From Betaproteobacteria bacterium (lineage in GTDB: Bacteria; Pseudomonadota; Gammaproteobacteria; Burkholderiales; Burkholderiaceae_C): a stretch of DNA of 52,911 nucleotides. The stretch is from NCBI GenBank assembly GCA_016868205.1, contig VGHR01000008.1, positions 1 through 52,911 on the forward strand, in the 5' to 3' direction. The notes beneath the pieces were generated by a model that did not search any database, was not told the origin of the DNA, and worked only from the letters and a program-made list of their open reading frames with translations. Positions 24,088 through 34,182 of this stretch are shown here, one piece after another; the first letter of the stretch is position 1, and each line of letters opens with the position of its first letter. The position numbers and the translations under genes are program-made.

Positions 24088-24801
24088 TCACACCCCCAGA
24101 TACCGGTGCCACAACGCCTGGTCGGCGGCCAGGGCGCTGGAGCTGCCTTGCCAGGCCACCTTGCCCTTTTCCAGGATGATGTGGCGATCGGCTATGCGCA
24201 CCAGTCGGCTGACATACTTGTCGACCACGATCAAGGTCTGCCCGGCCTGACGCAGTTGTTCGATGCAGCGCCAGATTTCTTCCCGGATCAGCGGGGCCAG
24301 GCCTTCTGTGGCCTCGTCAAAGATGAGCAGCTTGGGGTTGGTGACCAGGGCGCGTCCAATGGCCAGCATTTGCTGCTCGCCGCCAGAGAGCTGGTTGCCC
24401 ATATTGCTTTTGCGCTCGGCCAGGCGTGGGAACAGCGCGTAAACCGCCTCCGGCGTCCAAGGTGTACCGCGCGCATGGCGCTGGTTGGCAAAGGCGCTCA
24501 GGTGTTCGTCTACGCTGAGGTTGGGGAAGACCTGCCGGCCTTCAGGCACAAGGGCTACGCCCAGGCGCGCGATGGCGTCCGGGCGACTGCCTTGCACCGG
24601 CTGGCCATCGAAAGCCACCGTGCCCGACTGTGTGTCCTTGAGCCCGATGATGCTGCGGATCAGGGTGGTCTTGCCCATGCCGTTGCGGCCCAGAAGACCG
24701 ATCACTTCGCCAGCGCGTACTTGGAGATCGACATCGAACAGCACCTGGCTGGCCCCATAGGCCACGCGCAGGTGGTTCACGGCCAGCAGCGGCGCGTTCA
24801 T
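24088..24801 (-). CDS. livF: LIV-type ABC transporter ATP-binding protein LivF
   Basis: The 237-residue ATPase has Walker A GLLGRNGMGKTTL, the signature LSGGEQQMLAIGRAL, Walker B LLIFDEATEGL and the LivF hallmark tail GKVAWQGSSSAL. It is one of two ATPases energising import through LivHM. Its ATG overlaps the stop of livG (ATGA). By family the substrate could be a branched-chain amino acid, amide or aromatic acid; the position beside an aromatic gene cluster favours an aromatic acid. Confidence 0.92.
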   Translation of the reverse strand: MNAPLLAVNHLRVAYGASQVLFDVDLQVRAGEVIGLLGRNGMGKTTLIRSIIGLKDTQSGTVAFDGQPVQGSRPDAIARLGVALVPEGRQVFPNLSVDEHLSAFANQRHARGTPWTPEAVYALFPRLAERKSNMGNQLSGGEQQMLAIGRALVTNPKLLIFDEATEGLAPLIREEIWRCIEQLRQAGQTLIVVDKYVSRLVRIADRHIILEKGKVAWQGSSSALAADQALWHRYLGV

Positions 24802-25589
24802 GCCGGCGCTCCCGCGGGGCTCACCGCTTCATCGCCTAGATACGCGGCGCGAACTTGGGGATCCTTGCGAATGTCTTCGGGACTGCCACTGGCGATAAGC
24901 GCGCCGTTGACCAGCACCGAGATACGGTCGGCCAGGCGGAATACCGCGTCCATGTCGTGTTCGACCAGCAAGACGGCCATCTGCTTGTCGCGCCGCAGCG
25001 AGTCGATCATTTCGACGATGCGCTGCGATTCTTCCGGCCCTGTGCCGGCCATCGGTTCGTCCAGTAGCAGCAGCTTGGGCTCGGTGGCCAGGGCCAGCGA
25101 GAGTTCCAGCACCCTCTGCTCGCCGTGCGAGAGAGCCGGGGCAAGCTGCTCGGCGCGCTCGGCCAGACCGACTTTCTTGAGCAGGGCCATGGCCGTTTCG
25201 TAGAGAGCCTGGTCTTTGGCCACGCTGCGCCAGATCGAGCCGCGTTGGGGCTGTAAAGACTGGACCGCCAGCGCTACATTGTCGACAACCGAGAATGATT
25301 TGAACAGGCGCGTGATTTGAAAAGATCGCACCATGCCCAGGCCTACCCGTGCGTGGGCGCTGACATCGTTGATGACCTGACCCATAAAAAGGATCTCGCC
25401 CTCATCGGGGCGCAGCTGACCGGAGAGCTGGGCCACCAGTGTGGTCTTGCCAGCCCCGTTGGGGCCGATCAGCGCGTGGATTTCGCCGGGCCGCACTTGC
25501 AGCGACACGCCGTCCGTGGCGCGCAGGGCCCCGAAGCTCTTGACCAGCTTGCGAATTTCAAGAACCGCCGCAGGCCCTTGCGTGCTCAT
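24798..25589 (-). CDS. livG: LIV-type ABC transporter ATP-binding protein LivG
   Basis: The 263-residue ATPase has Walker A GPNGAGKTTL, Q-loop RSFQITRLF, signature LSHGEQRVLELSLAL (the LSHGE variant common in LivG) and Walker B LLLLDEPMAGTG followed by VLLVEHDMDAVF. It pairs with LivF. I chose ATG 25589, whose ATGA overlaps the livM stop; an in-frame extension upstream is livM antiphase sequence and was rejected. Confidence 0.93.
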   Translation of the reverse strand: MSTQGPAAVLEIRKLVKSFGALRATDGVSLQVRPGEIHALIGPNGAGKTTLVAQLSGQLRPDEGEILFMGQVINDVSAHARVGLGMVRSFQITRLFKSFSVVDNVALAVQSLQPQRGSIWRSVAKDQALYETAMALLKKVGLAERAEQLAPALSHGEQRVLELSLALATEPKLLLLDEPMAGTGPEESQRIVEMIDSLRRDKQMAVLLVEHDMDAVFRLADRISVLVNGALIASGSPEDIRKDPQVRAAYLGDEAVSPAGAPA

Positions 25590-26584
25590 GCGTCGCCTCC
25601 GGAAGGGGGCGTGGGCTTGCGGCGCCACAGATCGGGCAGCCCCGATAGCCCTTTGGGTGCGAGCAGGACCACCGCAAGCAGAACCCAGCCCACATAGAAC
25701 TGCCAGTGCGGGGTGACTTCGGCAATCAGGTCCTCCAGGGTGAGCAACAGCAGCGCGCCCCACAAGCCCCCAGCGAGTGTCCCCACGCCACCGAGAATGA
25801 CCATGATCATCAGTACACCCGACTGGGTCCAGTGCATGAGGTTGGGGCTGACATAGTTTTGCTGGTTGACCAGCAGCGCTCCAGCCAGTCCGCCGATGGC
25901 TCCGGCCATCACAAACAGGGCCAGCTGGTAGCGGTACACCGCAAAGCCCAGCGCCTCGGTGCGAATGTCGTCGTCACGCTGGGCCAGCACCACTCGGCCC
26001 ATGCGAGAACGCATCACCATGTGCATGAAGGCCAGGCACACCACCAGACAAAAGAGCACCAGCAGAAAGAAGTGCAGATTGTTTTTGAGCACGATGCCCA
26101 GGCCGAAGTCCGAGCGCATTTTGATGTTCAGCCCCTCGTCACCGCCGTAGGCCTTGACCGAGTTGACCAGGTAGAACAGCATCTGCGCAAAGGCCAGTGT
26201 GATCATGATGAAGTACACACCTTTGGTGCGCAGCGAGATGGCACCGATGACCAAAGCCAGCAGAGCCGACACCACCATGGCCAGCCCGAAGCCCAGCCAG
26301 CCGTTGGGCATGCCTTCGGTGATCAGGATACCCACGGTGTAGGCACCGATACCCAGGTAGGCGGCGTGGCCGAAGGACACCAGACCGCCATACCCCAAAA
26401 TGAGGTTGAGGCTGCAGGCGGCCAGTCCGTAGATCATCATGCGGCTGATCATGGACAGGTAGTAGTCCAGGCCGGCGCCGTGCATCCAAAACCCAAGGGC
26501 GGCTGCAGCCAGCGTCAGCAGGAGCCAGACGGGCCAGGAAGCGGGCTTGGGCAGGGCTGATGCGGGGGACGGTCCGAGTTGCAT
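25586..26584 (-). CDS. livM: LIV-type ABC transporter permease LivM
   Basis: The 332-residue inner-membrane permease has about nine to ten hydrophobic spans. The family-typical SLNLILGYGGLVSFGHAAYLGIGAY appears near residue 58, and the coupling-helix region near residue 195 (MRSRMGRVVLAQRDDDIRTEALG) contacts the ATPases. It sits four bases after livH and overlaps livG. The last dozen residues are polar and Pro-rich. Confidence 0.93.
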   Translation of the reverse strand: MQLGPSPASALPKPASWPVWLLLTLAAAALGFWMHGAGLDYYLSMISRMMIYGLAACSLNLILGYGGLVSFGHAAYLGIGAYTVGILITEGMPNGWLGFGLAMVVSALLALVIGAISLRTKGVYFIMITLAFAQMLFYLVNSVKAYGGDEGLNIKMRSDFGLGIVLKNNLHFFLLVLFCLVVCLAFMHMVMRSRMGRVVLAQRDDDIRTEALGFAVYRYQLALFVMAGAIGGLAGALLVNQQNYVSPNLMHWTQSGVLMIMVILGGVGTLAGGLWGALLLLTLEDLIAEVTPHWQFYVGWVLLAVVLLAPKGLSGLPDLWRRKPTPPSGGDA

Positions 26585-26588
26585 GCCT

Positions 26589-27503
26589 TCAGCGTCTTGA
26601 AAACAGACCCTGGGGCCTGAGGAATAAAACCACCGCCATCAGCAGGTAGACCATGATGGAGGCCACTGCTGGACCAGCGGCGCTGGCCACCTGCGGTGGA
26701 AAGATTTCTCGGAACAGCGCCGGCATCAGGGTGCGGCCAAAGGTGTCGACGAAGCCCACCAGCAGCGAACCAACAAAGGCACCCCAAATCGAGCCGATAC
26801 CACCGATGACTATGACCACGAAGGCCAGGATCAGCACGGTCTCGCCCATGCCCACCTGGACCGCCATCAAGGGGCCGAGCAATGCGCCGGCCACCGCGCA
26901 AAGGGCCGCTCCCAGGCCAAACACCAAGGTAAACAGCCTTTTGATGTTGATGCCCATGGCCATGGCCATCTCGCGGTTGGAGGCGCCAGCGCGTACCCAG
27001 GCGCCCACTCTCGTGCGGGTGACTGCCAGGTACAAAAGACCTGCAAGCACCAGACCCACGGCAATGATGACGAGACGGTAGCTCGGGTAGTAGAGGCCGG
27101 GCAGCAGCTCAACCGGGCCTGATAGCGATGCGGGAGCCGCCAGCGGCATATCGGTGCCCCAGATCATGCGAACTGTTTCGTTGATGATGAGAATCAGCGA
27201 GAAGGTGGCCAGCACCTGCGACATATGGTCACGCGCATAGAGCGTGCGCAGCAGCGTCGACTCCATCACCATGCCGAACAGGGCTGTCAGCGGAACGGCC
27301 AGCAGGATGCCCAGAACGAACGATTGCGTCAATTGTGCGAGCCAGGCCGCCAGGAACGCGCCCACCATGTAGAGCGCGCCGTGGGCCAGGTTGATCATGT
27401 CCATGATGCCGAACACCAGCGTCAGCCCCGAGGCCAGCAGGAAGAGCATGAGTCCAAACTGCAGGCCGTTGAGGGCCTGCTCAAGGAACAGGATCCAGGT
27501 CAT
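26589..27503 (-). CDS. livH: LIV-type ABC transporter permease LivH
   Basis: The 304-residue permease has about eight transmembrane helices with the family signature GLQFGLMLFLLASGLTLVFG at the start and INLAHGALYMVGAF near residue 37. The cytosolic coupling loop is around VRAGASNREMAMAMGINI. It forms the channel with LivM. A hairpin with a U-tract separates it from the upstream binding-protein gene, so its expression is likely below that of the binding protein. Confidence 0.93.
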   Translation of the reverse strand: MTWILFLEQALNGLQFGLMLFLLASGLTLVFGIMDMINLAHGALYMVGAFLAAWLAQLTQSFVLGILLAVPLTALFGMVMESTLLRTLYARDHMSQVLATFSLILIINETVRMIWGTDMPLAAPASLSGPVELLPGLYYPSYRLVIIAVGLVLAGLLYLAVTRTRVGAWVRAGASNREMAMAMGINIKRLFTLVFGLGAALCAVAGALLGPLMAVQVGMGETVLILAFVVIVIGGIGSIWGAFVGSLLVGFVDTFGRTLMPALFREIFPPQVASAAGPAVASIMVYLLMAVVLFLRPQGLFSRR

Positions 27504-27547
27504 GAGCTTAGTGTAGCGAGGCGTTGGGCCAGGCGGGCCCGCAAACG

Positions 27548-27581
27548 AAAAACCCCGTCGCCACCCTCAAGCGGCGCGGGG
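27548..27581 (-). terminator. Hairpin with U-tract between binding protein and livH
   Basis: Read on the minus strand, a GC-rich stem (CCCCGCGCCGC pairing imperfectly with GGCGACGGGG) is followed by five T. It lies 22 bases beyond the stop of the binding-protein gene and about 45 bases before livH. It looks like an intrinsic terminator or attenuator that leaks into livHMGF. Confidence 0.7.
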
Positions 27582-27602
27582 ATGGGCCGACAGGGGCTGC
27601 GA

Positions 27603-28790
27603 TCAGCGCATGGTGCATTCCTGCACATAGGCATCGCCATGGTTGGTGGCAATCGGCTGGGGCGAGGCCAGCAAATTGACCAGGCGACCCTGGGCGTCTT
27701 TTTTGACTTCGCGCAGGTAGTAGTTCTGGATGGGGTAGTGGTTGGTATTGAAGCGGAAAGAACCGCGCACCGAGTCGAACTTGACCTCGCGCAGCGCTTT
27801 ACGCACAGCGTCCTTGTCGCTCAGATTGCCCTTGACCGACCGGATGGTCGCATCCAGGATGAGGGCGGTGTCATAGCCTTGCGCCGCGTACACCGTGGGC
27901 AGGCGTTTGTAGGCCTTCTCGAACTCCGCCACGAAGCGACGGTTGGCCGCATTGTTCAGGTCCAGGGCCCAATGGGCGGTGTCGTTGATGCCCAGCATCA
28001 CATCGCCGACGCCGCGGCTGATGTCCTGATCGGCGCCAAAGCCGGGCAGCAGCAGACGGATGTCTTTGTTCAGGCCGGCCGCCACGAACTGCTTGATGAA
28101 GTTCACGCCCATGCCACCGGGCAGGAAGGCGTACATCACCTCGGGCTTGGCGGCGCGAATCTGCGCCAGTTCGGCCGAGTAGTCGAGTTGCCCCAGCTTG
28201 GTGTAGACCTCATCGACCACCTTGCCCTTATAGAAACGCTTGAAACCGGCCAAAGAGTCCTTGCCCGCCTGATAGTTGGGCGCGAGCAGGTAGGCCGACT
28301 TGAAGCCACGGGCCGTGGCGTGCTGACCGGCCATCTCGTGGTAAGCGTCATTGGGCCAGGAGGCCACAAAAAAGAAGGGATTGCACTCCTTGCCGGCCAG
28401 CGGCGATGGCGCCGCATTCGGGCTGACATAGAAGACGCGCTCGTTGGTCGCCTCGGGCAAGCCGGCGAGCATGATGTTGGAAAACACCACGCCGGTCATG
28501 AAGTCGACCTTGTCGCGCTTGACCATGCGCTCAAAGAGCTGCTTGCCTACCTGGGGGTTGAACTGGTCGTCGCCGACGATGACTTCGACCGGCACACCGC
28601 CGAGATTGCCGCCGTTGAGCTGCACCGCCAAGTTGAAGGCGTCCCGGATTTCCTCGCCCAGAGCACCATTGGGCCCGGACAGGGTGCTGACCAGACCGAT
28701 TTTGATCCGGTTGGGAGTTTGAGCAAGGGCGCTGCTGCCGGCGGCGATCAGGGTGGCGGCAAGCAGGCAAGTCAGTCGAAGTGCTTTCAT
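27603..28790 (-). CDS. Periplasmic substrate-binding protein of LIV-type ABC importer
   Basis: The 395-residue protein begins with a Sec signal peptide (charged MKALR, hydrophobic core, cleavage near ALA-Q at residue 24). The mature domain is a type I periplasmic binding protein of the Peripla_BP_6/LivJ class (IKIGLVSTLSGPNGALGEEIRDAFNLAV; VEVIVGDDQFNPQVGKQ). It delivers the ligand to LivHMGF. I chose ATG 28790, with AGGAGA upstream, over an in-frame TTG at 28793. The ligand is unknown. Members near aromatic genes often bind benzoate or hydroxycinnamate-type acids. Confidence 0.92.
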   Translation of the reverse strand: MKALRLTCLLAATLIAAGSSALAQTPNRIKIGLVSTLSGPNGALGEEIRDAFNLAVQLNGGNLGGVPVEVIVGDDQFNPQVGKQLFERMVKRDKVDFMTGVVFSNIMLAGLPEATNERVFYVSPNAAPSPLAGKECNPFFFVASWPNDAYHEMAGQHATARGFKSAYLLAPNYQAGKDSLAGFKRFYKGKVVDEVYTKLGQLDYSAELAQIRAAKPEVMYAFLPGGMGVNFIKQFVAAGLNKDIRLLLPGFGADQDISRGVGDVMLGINDTAHWALDLNNAANRRFVAEFEKAYKRLPTVYAAQGYDTALILDATIRSVKGNLSDKDAVRKALREVKFDSVRGSFRFNTNHYPIQNYYLREVKKDAQGRLVNLLASPQPIATNHGDAYVQECTMR

Positions 28791-28893
28791 CAAGGTCTCC
28801 TAGGTCGAGGGTCCATCATAAATTGACAAACCATAGAAAGTTTCGATTCTGGTCCGCCTTGGGTCAGGTGGGCCTGAGGGTTTCCCCCGAAGC

Positions 28894-28923
28894 GCTCAGA
28901 TTTTTCTCGGGTTTTCTCTGAGC
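28894..28923. promoter_or_regulatory. Inverted repeat in divergent binding-protein/iorA intergenic region
   Basis: GCTCAGA (28894-28900) and TCTGAGC (28917-28923) form a perfect 7-base inverted repeat with a 16-base pyrimidine-rich spacer. It lies between the divergent starts at 28790 and 28967. It could be an operator or a transcribed hairpin. No known regulator motif was recognised. Confidence 0.3.
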
Positions 28924-28966
28924 CCCCGGCAAGACGGTCCGGGCGCGGCGGGCCTACACTGCGCGC

Positions 28967-31105
28967 ATGGCTGAACGATCGTTCCTGCAAGAAGTGCAAA
29001 AGCTCAGGCTGGGCGAGGGCCAGACCTTTCGCGGCGAAGGGATCCTGGCGGTGACCAAAGCCCTGCTCCAGTCCGGTGTGTCCTATGTGGCCGGGTATCA
29101 GGGCGCGCCAATTTCGCATTTGATGGATGTGCTGACCGACGCCAACGACATTTTGGCGGAACTGGGCGTGCACTTTGAACACAGTGCCAGTGAAGCGACG
29201 GCGGTGGCCACGCTGGCAGCCAGCGTGAATTACCCGCTGCGGGGGGCGGTGACCTTCAAGTCCACCGTGGGCACCAATGTGGCCAGCGACGCGCTGGCCA
29301 ATCTGGCCTCCGGTGGCGTGCGCGGCGGGGCCATGATCATTGTGGGCGAAGACTACGGCGAGGGTTCGAGCATCATGCAGGAGCGCTCGCACGCCTTTGC
29401 GATGAAGTCACAGGTCTGGTTGCTCGATCCGCGGCCCAATCTGCCCTCGATTGTGCGTATGGTCGAAAAAGGTTTCGAGCTCTCAGAGGCCAGCCATACG
29501 CCGGTGATGCTTGAGTTGCGCATCCGCGCCTGCCATGTGCACGGACAGTTTCAGACCCGTGCCAACCGGCGGCCCGGCTATGGACTGAAGGATGCGATCG
29601 AGAGGCCCGAACGCGACACCCAGCGCATCGTGCTGCCGCCCGCCAGCTATCTGCATGAGCAGGAGAAGATCCAAAAGCGCTGGCCGGCTGCGGTGCGCTT
29701 CATTCGTGAGCACGGTCTCAATGAGATGTTCTCGCCCCGGGCGCGCGATGTGGGCATCATCACGCAGGGGGGGATGTACAACGGCGTGATGCGGGCCCTG
29801 CACCTGTTGGGCTTGGCCGATGTTTACGGCAAGAGCCAGATTCCGGTGTATGTGCTGGGCGTGACCTACCCCCTGGTCGATGAGGAAGTGCTCGATTTTT
29901 GCGAGGGCAAGCGTTCCGTGCTGGTGGTGGAGGAGGGGCAGCCCGACTTTATTGCGCAAAACCTCCACACCATCTTGCACCGCGCCGGCAGCAGCACCCG
30001 AGTGCATGGCAAGGACCTGTTGCCGATGGCTGGCGAGTACACCGGCGCGGTCATGCTGGAGGGTTTGCGCAAGTATTTGGAGGGCGCTGGCGCGGTTGCG
30101 CTGCCAGCACCGGTGTCCGCAGCAATGCCGGCTGTGGTGTCTGCGGCGGTGGCCCAGGTCCATCCGCGACCGCCTTCGTTTTGCACGGGCTGCCCCGAGC
30201 GGCCGATCTTTACGGCGCTCAAGATGCTCGAGAAGGAGTTGGGTCCGCGACATGTCAGCGCCGACATCGGTTGCCACTTGTTCTCCATCCTGCCGCCTTT
30301 TGGCATTGGTTCGACCACCATGGGGTACGGCCTGGGCTGGGCCGGCGCCTCGGCGTTCAACACCCCCGAGACCGAGCACCGCACGCTGGCCATCATGGGT
30401 GACGGCGGCTTCTGGCACAACGGGTTGACCAGCGGCGTGGGCAACGCGGTGTTTAACAAAACTGACAATGTCCTGCTGGTGGTGGACAACGGTTACTCGG
30501 CGGCCACCGGTGGACAGGATTTGCTCTCCTCCAAGGCGCGCAATGAGATTCGGGCCACCAACCACCCGATCGAAAAGGCGGTACGCGGTGTCGGCGTGGA
30601 CTGGGTACGCACCGTCACCCACACCTACAGTCTGGCTGACATGAAGCAGGCCCTGCGTGAGGCATTGACCACCCGTGAGCGCGGCCCGAAGGTGGTGGTG
30701 GCGCAGAGCGAGTGCATGCTCAACCGACAGCGCCGTGAGCGGCCGCTCAGGCGCAAGCAGGCCGCGCAAGGCTTGCGGGTCGTGAGGGAGCGATTCGGGG
30801 TGGACTCCGATACCTGCACCGGCGACCGCTCTTGCATTCGTCTGTCGGGTTGCCCCTCGCTGACGATCAAGCCCAATCCGGATCCCCTGCGTACCGACCC
30901 GGTGACTACCGTCATCGACAGTTGCGTCGGCTGCGGCCTGTGTGGCGAGGTCTCGCATGCGGCCATCCTGTGCCCTTCTTTCTATCGCGCTGAAATCATC
31001 GACAACCCCAGTGCCCTTGAACATTGGCTCAATCGGATGCGGCTTGCGGTAATCGGCTGGTTACAGGGCCGACTGGAGCGGCGTCTGCAAGGATTGCTGG
31101 CATGA
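28967..31105 (+). CDS. iorA: Indolepyruvate oxidoreductase alpha subunit (TPP, Fe-S)
   Basis: The 712-residue subunit oxidatively decarboxylates aryl-pyruvates to aryl-acetyl-CoA with thiamine diphosphate. The N-terminal pyruvate:ferredoxin-type domain has GYQGAPISHLMD (near 45). A central region holds CTGCPERPIFTALK (near 403), and the TPP site is IMGDGGFWHNGLTSGVGNAVFNKTDN (near 475) followed by VDNGYSAATGGQ. Near the C-terminus are two Cys clusters, a diverged one (CTGDRSC, then SGC) and a ferredoxin-like CVGCGLCGEVSHAAILCP near residue 647. It overlaps iorB by ATGA. Its presence in an aromatic region of an apparently aerobic genome suggests a role in Phe/Tyr/Trp-derived keto acid oxidation. 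Confidence 0.92.
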   Translation: MAERSFLQEVQKLRLGEGQTFRGEGILAVTKALLQSGVSYVAGYQGAPISHLMDVLTDANDILAELGVHFEHSASEATAVATLAASVNYPLRGAVTFKSTVGTNVASDALANLASGGVRGGAMIIVGEDYGEGSSIMQERSHAFAMKSQVWLLDPRPNLPSIVRMVEKGFELSEASHTPVMLELRIRACHVHGQFQTRANRRPGYGLKDAIERPERDTQRIVLPPASYLHEQEKIQKRWPAAVRFIREHGLNEMFSPRARDVGIITQGGMYNGVMRALHLLGLADVYGKSQIPVYVLGVTYPLVDEEVLDFCEGKRSVLVVEEGQPDFIAQNLHTILHRAGSSTRVHGKDLLPMAGEYTGAVMLEGLRKYLEGAGAVALPAPVSAAMPAVVSAAVAQVHPRPPSFCTGCPERPIFTALKMLEKELGPRHVSADIGCHLFSILPPFGIGSTTMGYGLGWAGASAFNTPETEHRTLAIMGDGGFWHNGLTSGVGNAVFNKTDNVLLVVDNGYSAATGGQDLLSSKARNEIRATNHPIEKAVRGVGVDWVRTVTHTYSLADMKQALREALTTRERGPKVVVAQSECMLNRQRRERPLRRKQAAQGLRVVRERFGVDSDTCTGDRSCIRLSGCPSLTIKPNPDPLRTDPVTTVIDSCVGCGLCGEVSHAAILCPSFYRAEIIDNPSALEHWLNRMRLAVIGWLQGRLERRLQGLLA

Positions 31106-32604
31106 GCGCGGCGCCGACGCCTTCGTCCGAGGGGCTGATCACGCTGGCCATCTTGGCCATGGGCGGTGAGGGCGGCGGTGTGCTGGCGGACTGGCTGGTT
31201 GATTTGGCCGAGCACAACGGCTTTCTAGCTCAAACCACATCGGTCCCGGGTGTGGCTCAGCGTACCGGCGCCACCATTTATTACCTGGAGATGATGCCGG
31301 CTGACCGCGACGGGCAAAGGCCTGTGATGGCGCTCAGTCCTTTTCCGGGTGCGGTCGATATCGTGGTGGCTTCCGAATTGATGGAGGCGGGGCGGGCTCT
31401 ACAGCGTCAATTGGTCAATTCCGATCGCACCACCTTGATTGCCTCGACCCACCGTGTCTATTCGATGACCGAGCGCACCGCAGTCTCCGACGGGCGTGTG
31501 GATGCGCGGCGTCTGCTCGAGGGCGCCAGGCAGGCGGCACGGGTCTTCGTAGGCGCCAATTTCGCCGAGTTGGCTGAAGCCAACGGCAGTCCGATTGGAG
31601 CGGCGCTGTATGGCGCTCTTGCCGGCAGTGGCAGCCTGCCTTTCAGCCGGGCGCAGTTCGAGGCCAGCATCGAGCGCGGTGGTGTTGGCGTGGCCTCCAG
31701 TCTGAAGGCGTTTGCGGCCGGCTGGCTGGCCGCACAGCCATCGGGCAGCGGCGGTCCGCCCGCCCACGATGTCGATGGGCCGGCCCTGGGTCCCCGACTC
31801 ATCGAGCGCGGCACGCGTCTGCGTAGGCTGCTGCCGACTGCGGCCCAGGCCCCGGCCCTGCACGCCATCGTGCGCCTGAGCGATTACCAGGATGAGCGCT
31901 ACGCAGATCTCTATCTGGACCGGCTTGAGGCCCTGGTTGCGCGGGCGCCGGCCTCAGAGGCGGGCGCGCGGGTGGTGGCTGAGGTGGCGCGGCATTTGGC
32001 TTTGTGGATGACTTACGAGGACACGGTGCGGGTGGCCGACCTGAAAATACGCCGCAGCCGTTTCGAGCGCGTCAGCCAGGAAGTGCGACGGGCTGCTCAG
32101 CAGGGGCTGCACATTCATGAGTTCTTGCACCCGCGTATCGAAGAAGTGGCCGACACCTTGCCAGCTGGCCTGGGGCGCTGGCTCTTGCGCACGGGCTGGG
32201 CGCGCCGTCTTCTGGGGCGCTTTGTATCCCGCGGCCGTGTGGTGCGTACCAGCTCCTTGCGTGGTTTTATGGTGCTCTATGGGGTGGCGTGCCTGCGCCG
32301 CTGGCGGCCGTACTCTCTGCGCTATCAAGTCGAGCAGCAGCGCATCGAGGCCTGGCTCGTCGAGCTTTCGGCCCTGCTGCCGCAGCAGCCTGATCTGGCC
32401 TTGCAGGTGGCGCGCGCGCAGTCTCTGGTGCGCGGTTATGGGGACACCCACGCTCGTGGATGGCGACACTTTGAGATGATCATGGCCCAGTTGCCGGTCG
32501 TGGGCCAACAGCCCGATGCGGCGCAACGCCTGCAGTCCCTGCTTGCGGCGGCGCTGGCCGATGACAGTGGCCGGGCGCTGGAGCAGGCGCTGCGCAGTGC
32601 CTGA
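31102..32604 (+). CDS. iorB: Indolepyruvate oxidoreductase beta subunit with DUF6537-like extension
   Basis: The 500-residue protein contains a gamma-type 2-oxoacid oxidoreductase domain (residues 10-200; AILAMGGEGGGVLADWLVDLAE, then TTSVPGVAQRTGATIYYLEMM). A long helical, Arg-rich C-terminal extension (about 260-500) resembles DUF6537, found in proteobacterial fused IOR enzymes. Classical archaeal IorB is only about 200 residues, so this is the long aerobic-proteobacterial type. The chosen ATG 31102 overlaps the iorA stop. The extension may shield the complex or interact with an electron acceptor, which is inference. Confidence 0.88.
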   Translation: MSAAPTPSSEGLITLAILAMGGEGGGVLADWLVDLAEHNGFLAQTTSVPGVAQRTGATIYYLEMMPADRDGQRPVMALSPFPGAVDIVVASELMEAGRALQRQLVNSDRTTLIASTHRVYSMTERTAVSDGRVDARRLLEGARQAARVFVGANFAELAEANGSPIGAALYGALAGSGSLPFSRAQFEASIERGGVGVASSLKAFAAGWLAAQPSGSGGPPAHDVDGPALGPRLIERGTRLRRLLPTAAQAPALHAIVRLSDYQDERYADLYLDRLEALVARAPASEAGARVVAEVARHLALWMTYEDTVRVADLKIRRSRFERVSQEVRRAAQQGLHIHEFLHPRIEEVADTLPAGLGRWLLRTGWARRLLGRFVSRGRVVRTSSLRGFMVLYGVACLRRWRPYSLRYQVEQQRIEAWLVELSALLPQQPDLALQVARAQSLVRGYGDTHARGWRHFEMIMAQLPVVGQQPDAAQRLQSLLAAALADDSGRALEQALRSA

Positions 32605-33624
<1,020 letters not shown>

Positions 33625-33629
33625 GCGCG

Positions 33630-34160
33630 GTGATCGAGCGCCTGTCCGTACTCTGGGGCCGCCTGCTGGCGGCCCTGGCTTTGCTGGGCTGCCTCCTGTT
33701 GCTGGCCATGATGATGATCATCGTCACCGATGTGGCATTGCGCAATGCAGCGTTTGAGGGCCTGCCCCGCGGCTTGGCCTGGAGCAACGAGATCTCCGAA
33801 TGGTTGCTCCTGCTAGTGACCCTGTGCGTGGCCCCCTGGCTGCTGCGACAGGGGCAGCACATACGGGTGGACATCCTGCTGCAGCCTTTGCCGCCGCGCC
33901 TGGCCTGGGCGCTGGAGTGGTTGGGCGACTTGATCGGCTTGGCCACTTGCGTGGTGTTGATGGGGGTTTCTGGCAAGGCGGCCGTTGACAGCATGGCCGC
34001 CGGTTCCTTGAGTATCAAGACGCTGGTCATGCCTGAATGGTGGACCCTGGCGCCGGTGCCGGTGGCCTTTGGGCTGCTGTCCGTCGAGATGCTGTTTCGC
34101 ATGCACCGGCTCTGGCGTGCAGAACGCGGGCCGCGCCGCGATGCGGTGAGCGCCGCCTAG
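33630..34160 (+). CDS. TRAP transporter small permease (DctQ family)
   Basis: The 176-residue protein has four transmembrane helices, as expected for DctQ, and the family pattern WSNEISEWLLLLVTLCVAPWLLRQGQHIRVD near residue 50. It starts with GTG at 33630, five bases after the stop of the binding protein. It forms a Na+-driven complex with the large subunit encoded 22 bases downstream. Confidence 0.9.
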   Translation: MIERLSVLWGRLLAALALLGCLLLLAMMMIIVTDVALRNAAFEGLPRGLAWSNEISEWLLLLVTLCVAPWLLRQGQHIRVDILLQPLPPRLAWALEWLGDLIGLATCVVLMGVSGKAAVDSMAAGSLSIKTLVMPEWWTLAPVPVAFGLLSVEMLFRMHRLWRAERGPRRDAVSAA

Positions 34161-34182
34161 AGCGCGCCATGAAAGACGGATC

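Noticed and set aside
27225..28826. A 533-codon plus-strand open frame
   Set aside because: It is antisense to livH and the binding-protein gene, and its composition (His/Gln/Gly-rich) is that of a shadow frame.
29483..31024. A 513-codon minus-strand open frame
   Set aside because: It is antisense to iorA, whose TPP and Fe-S motifs prove the plus strand is coding.
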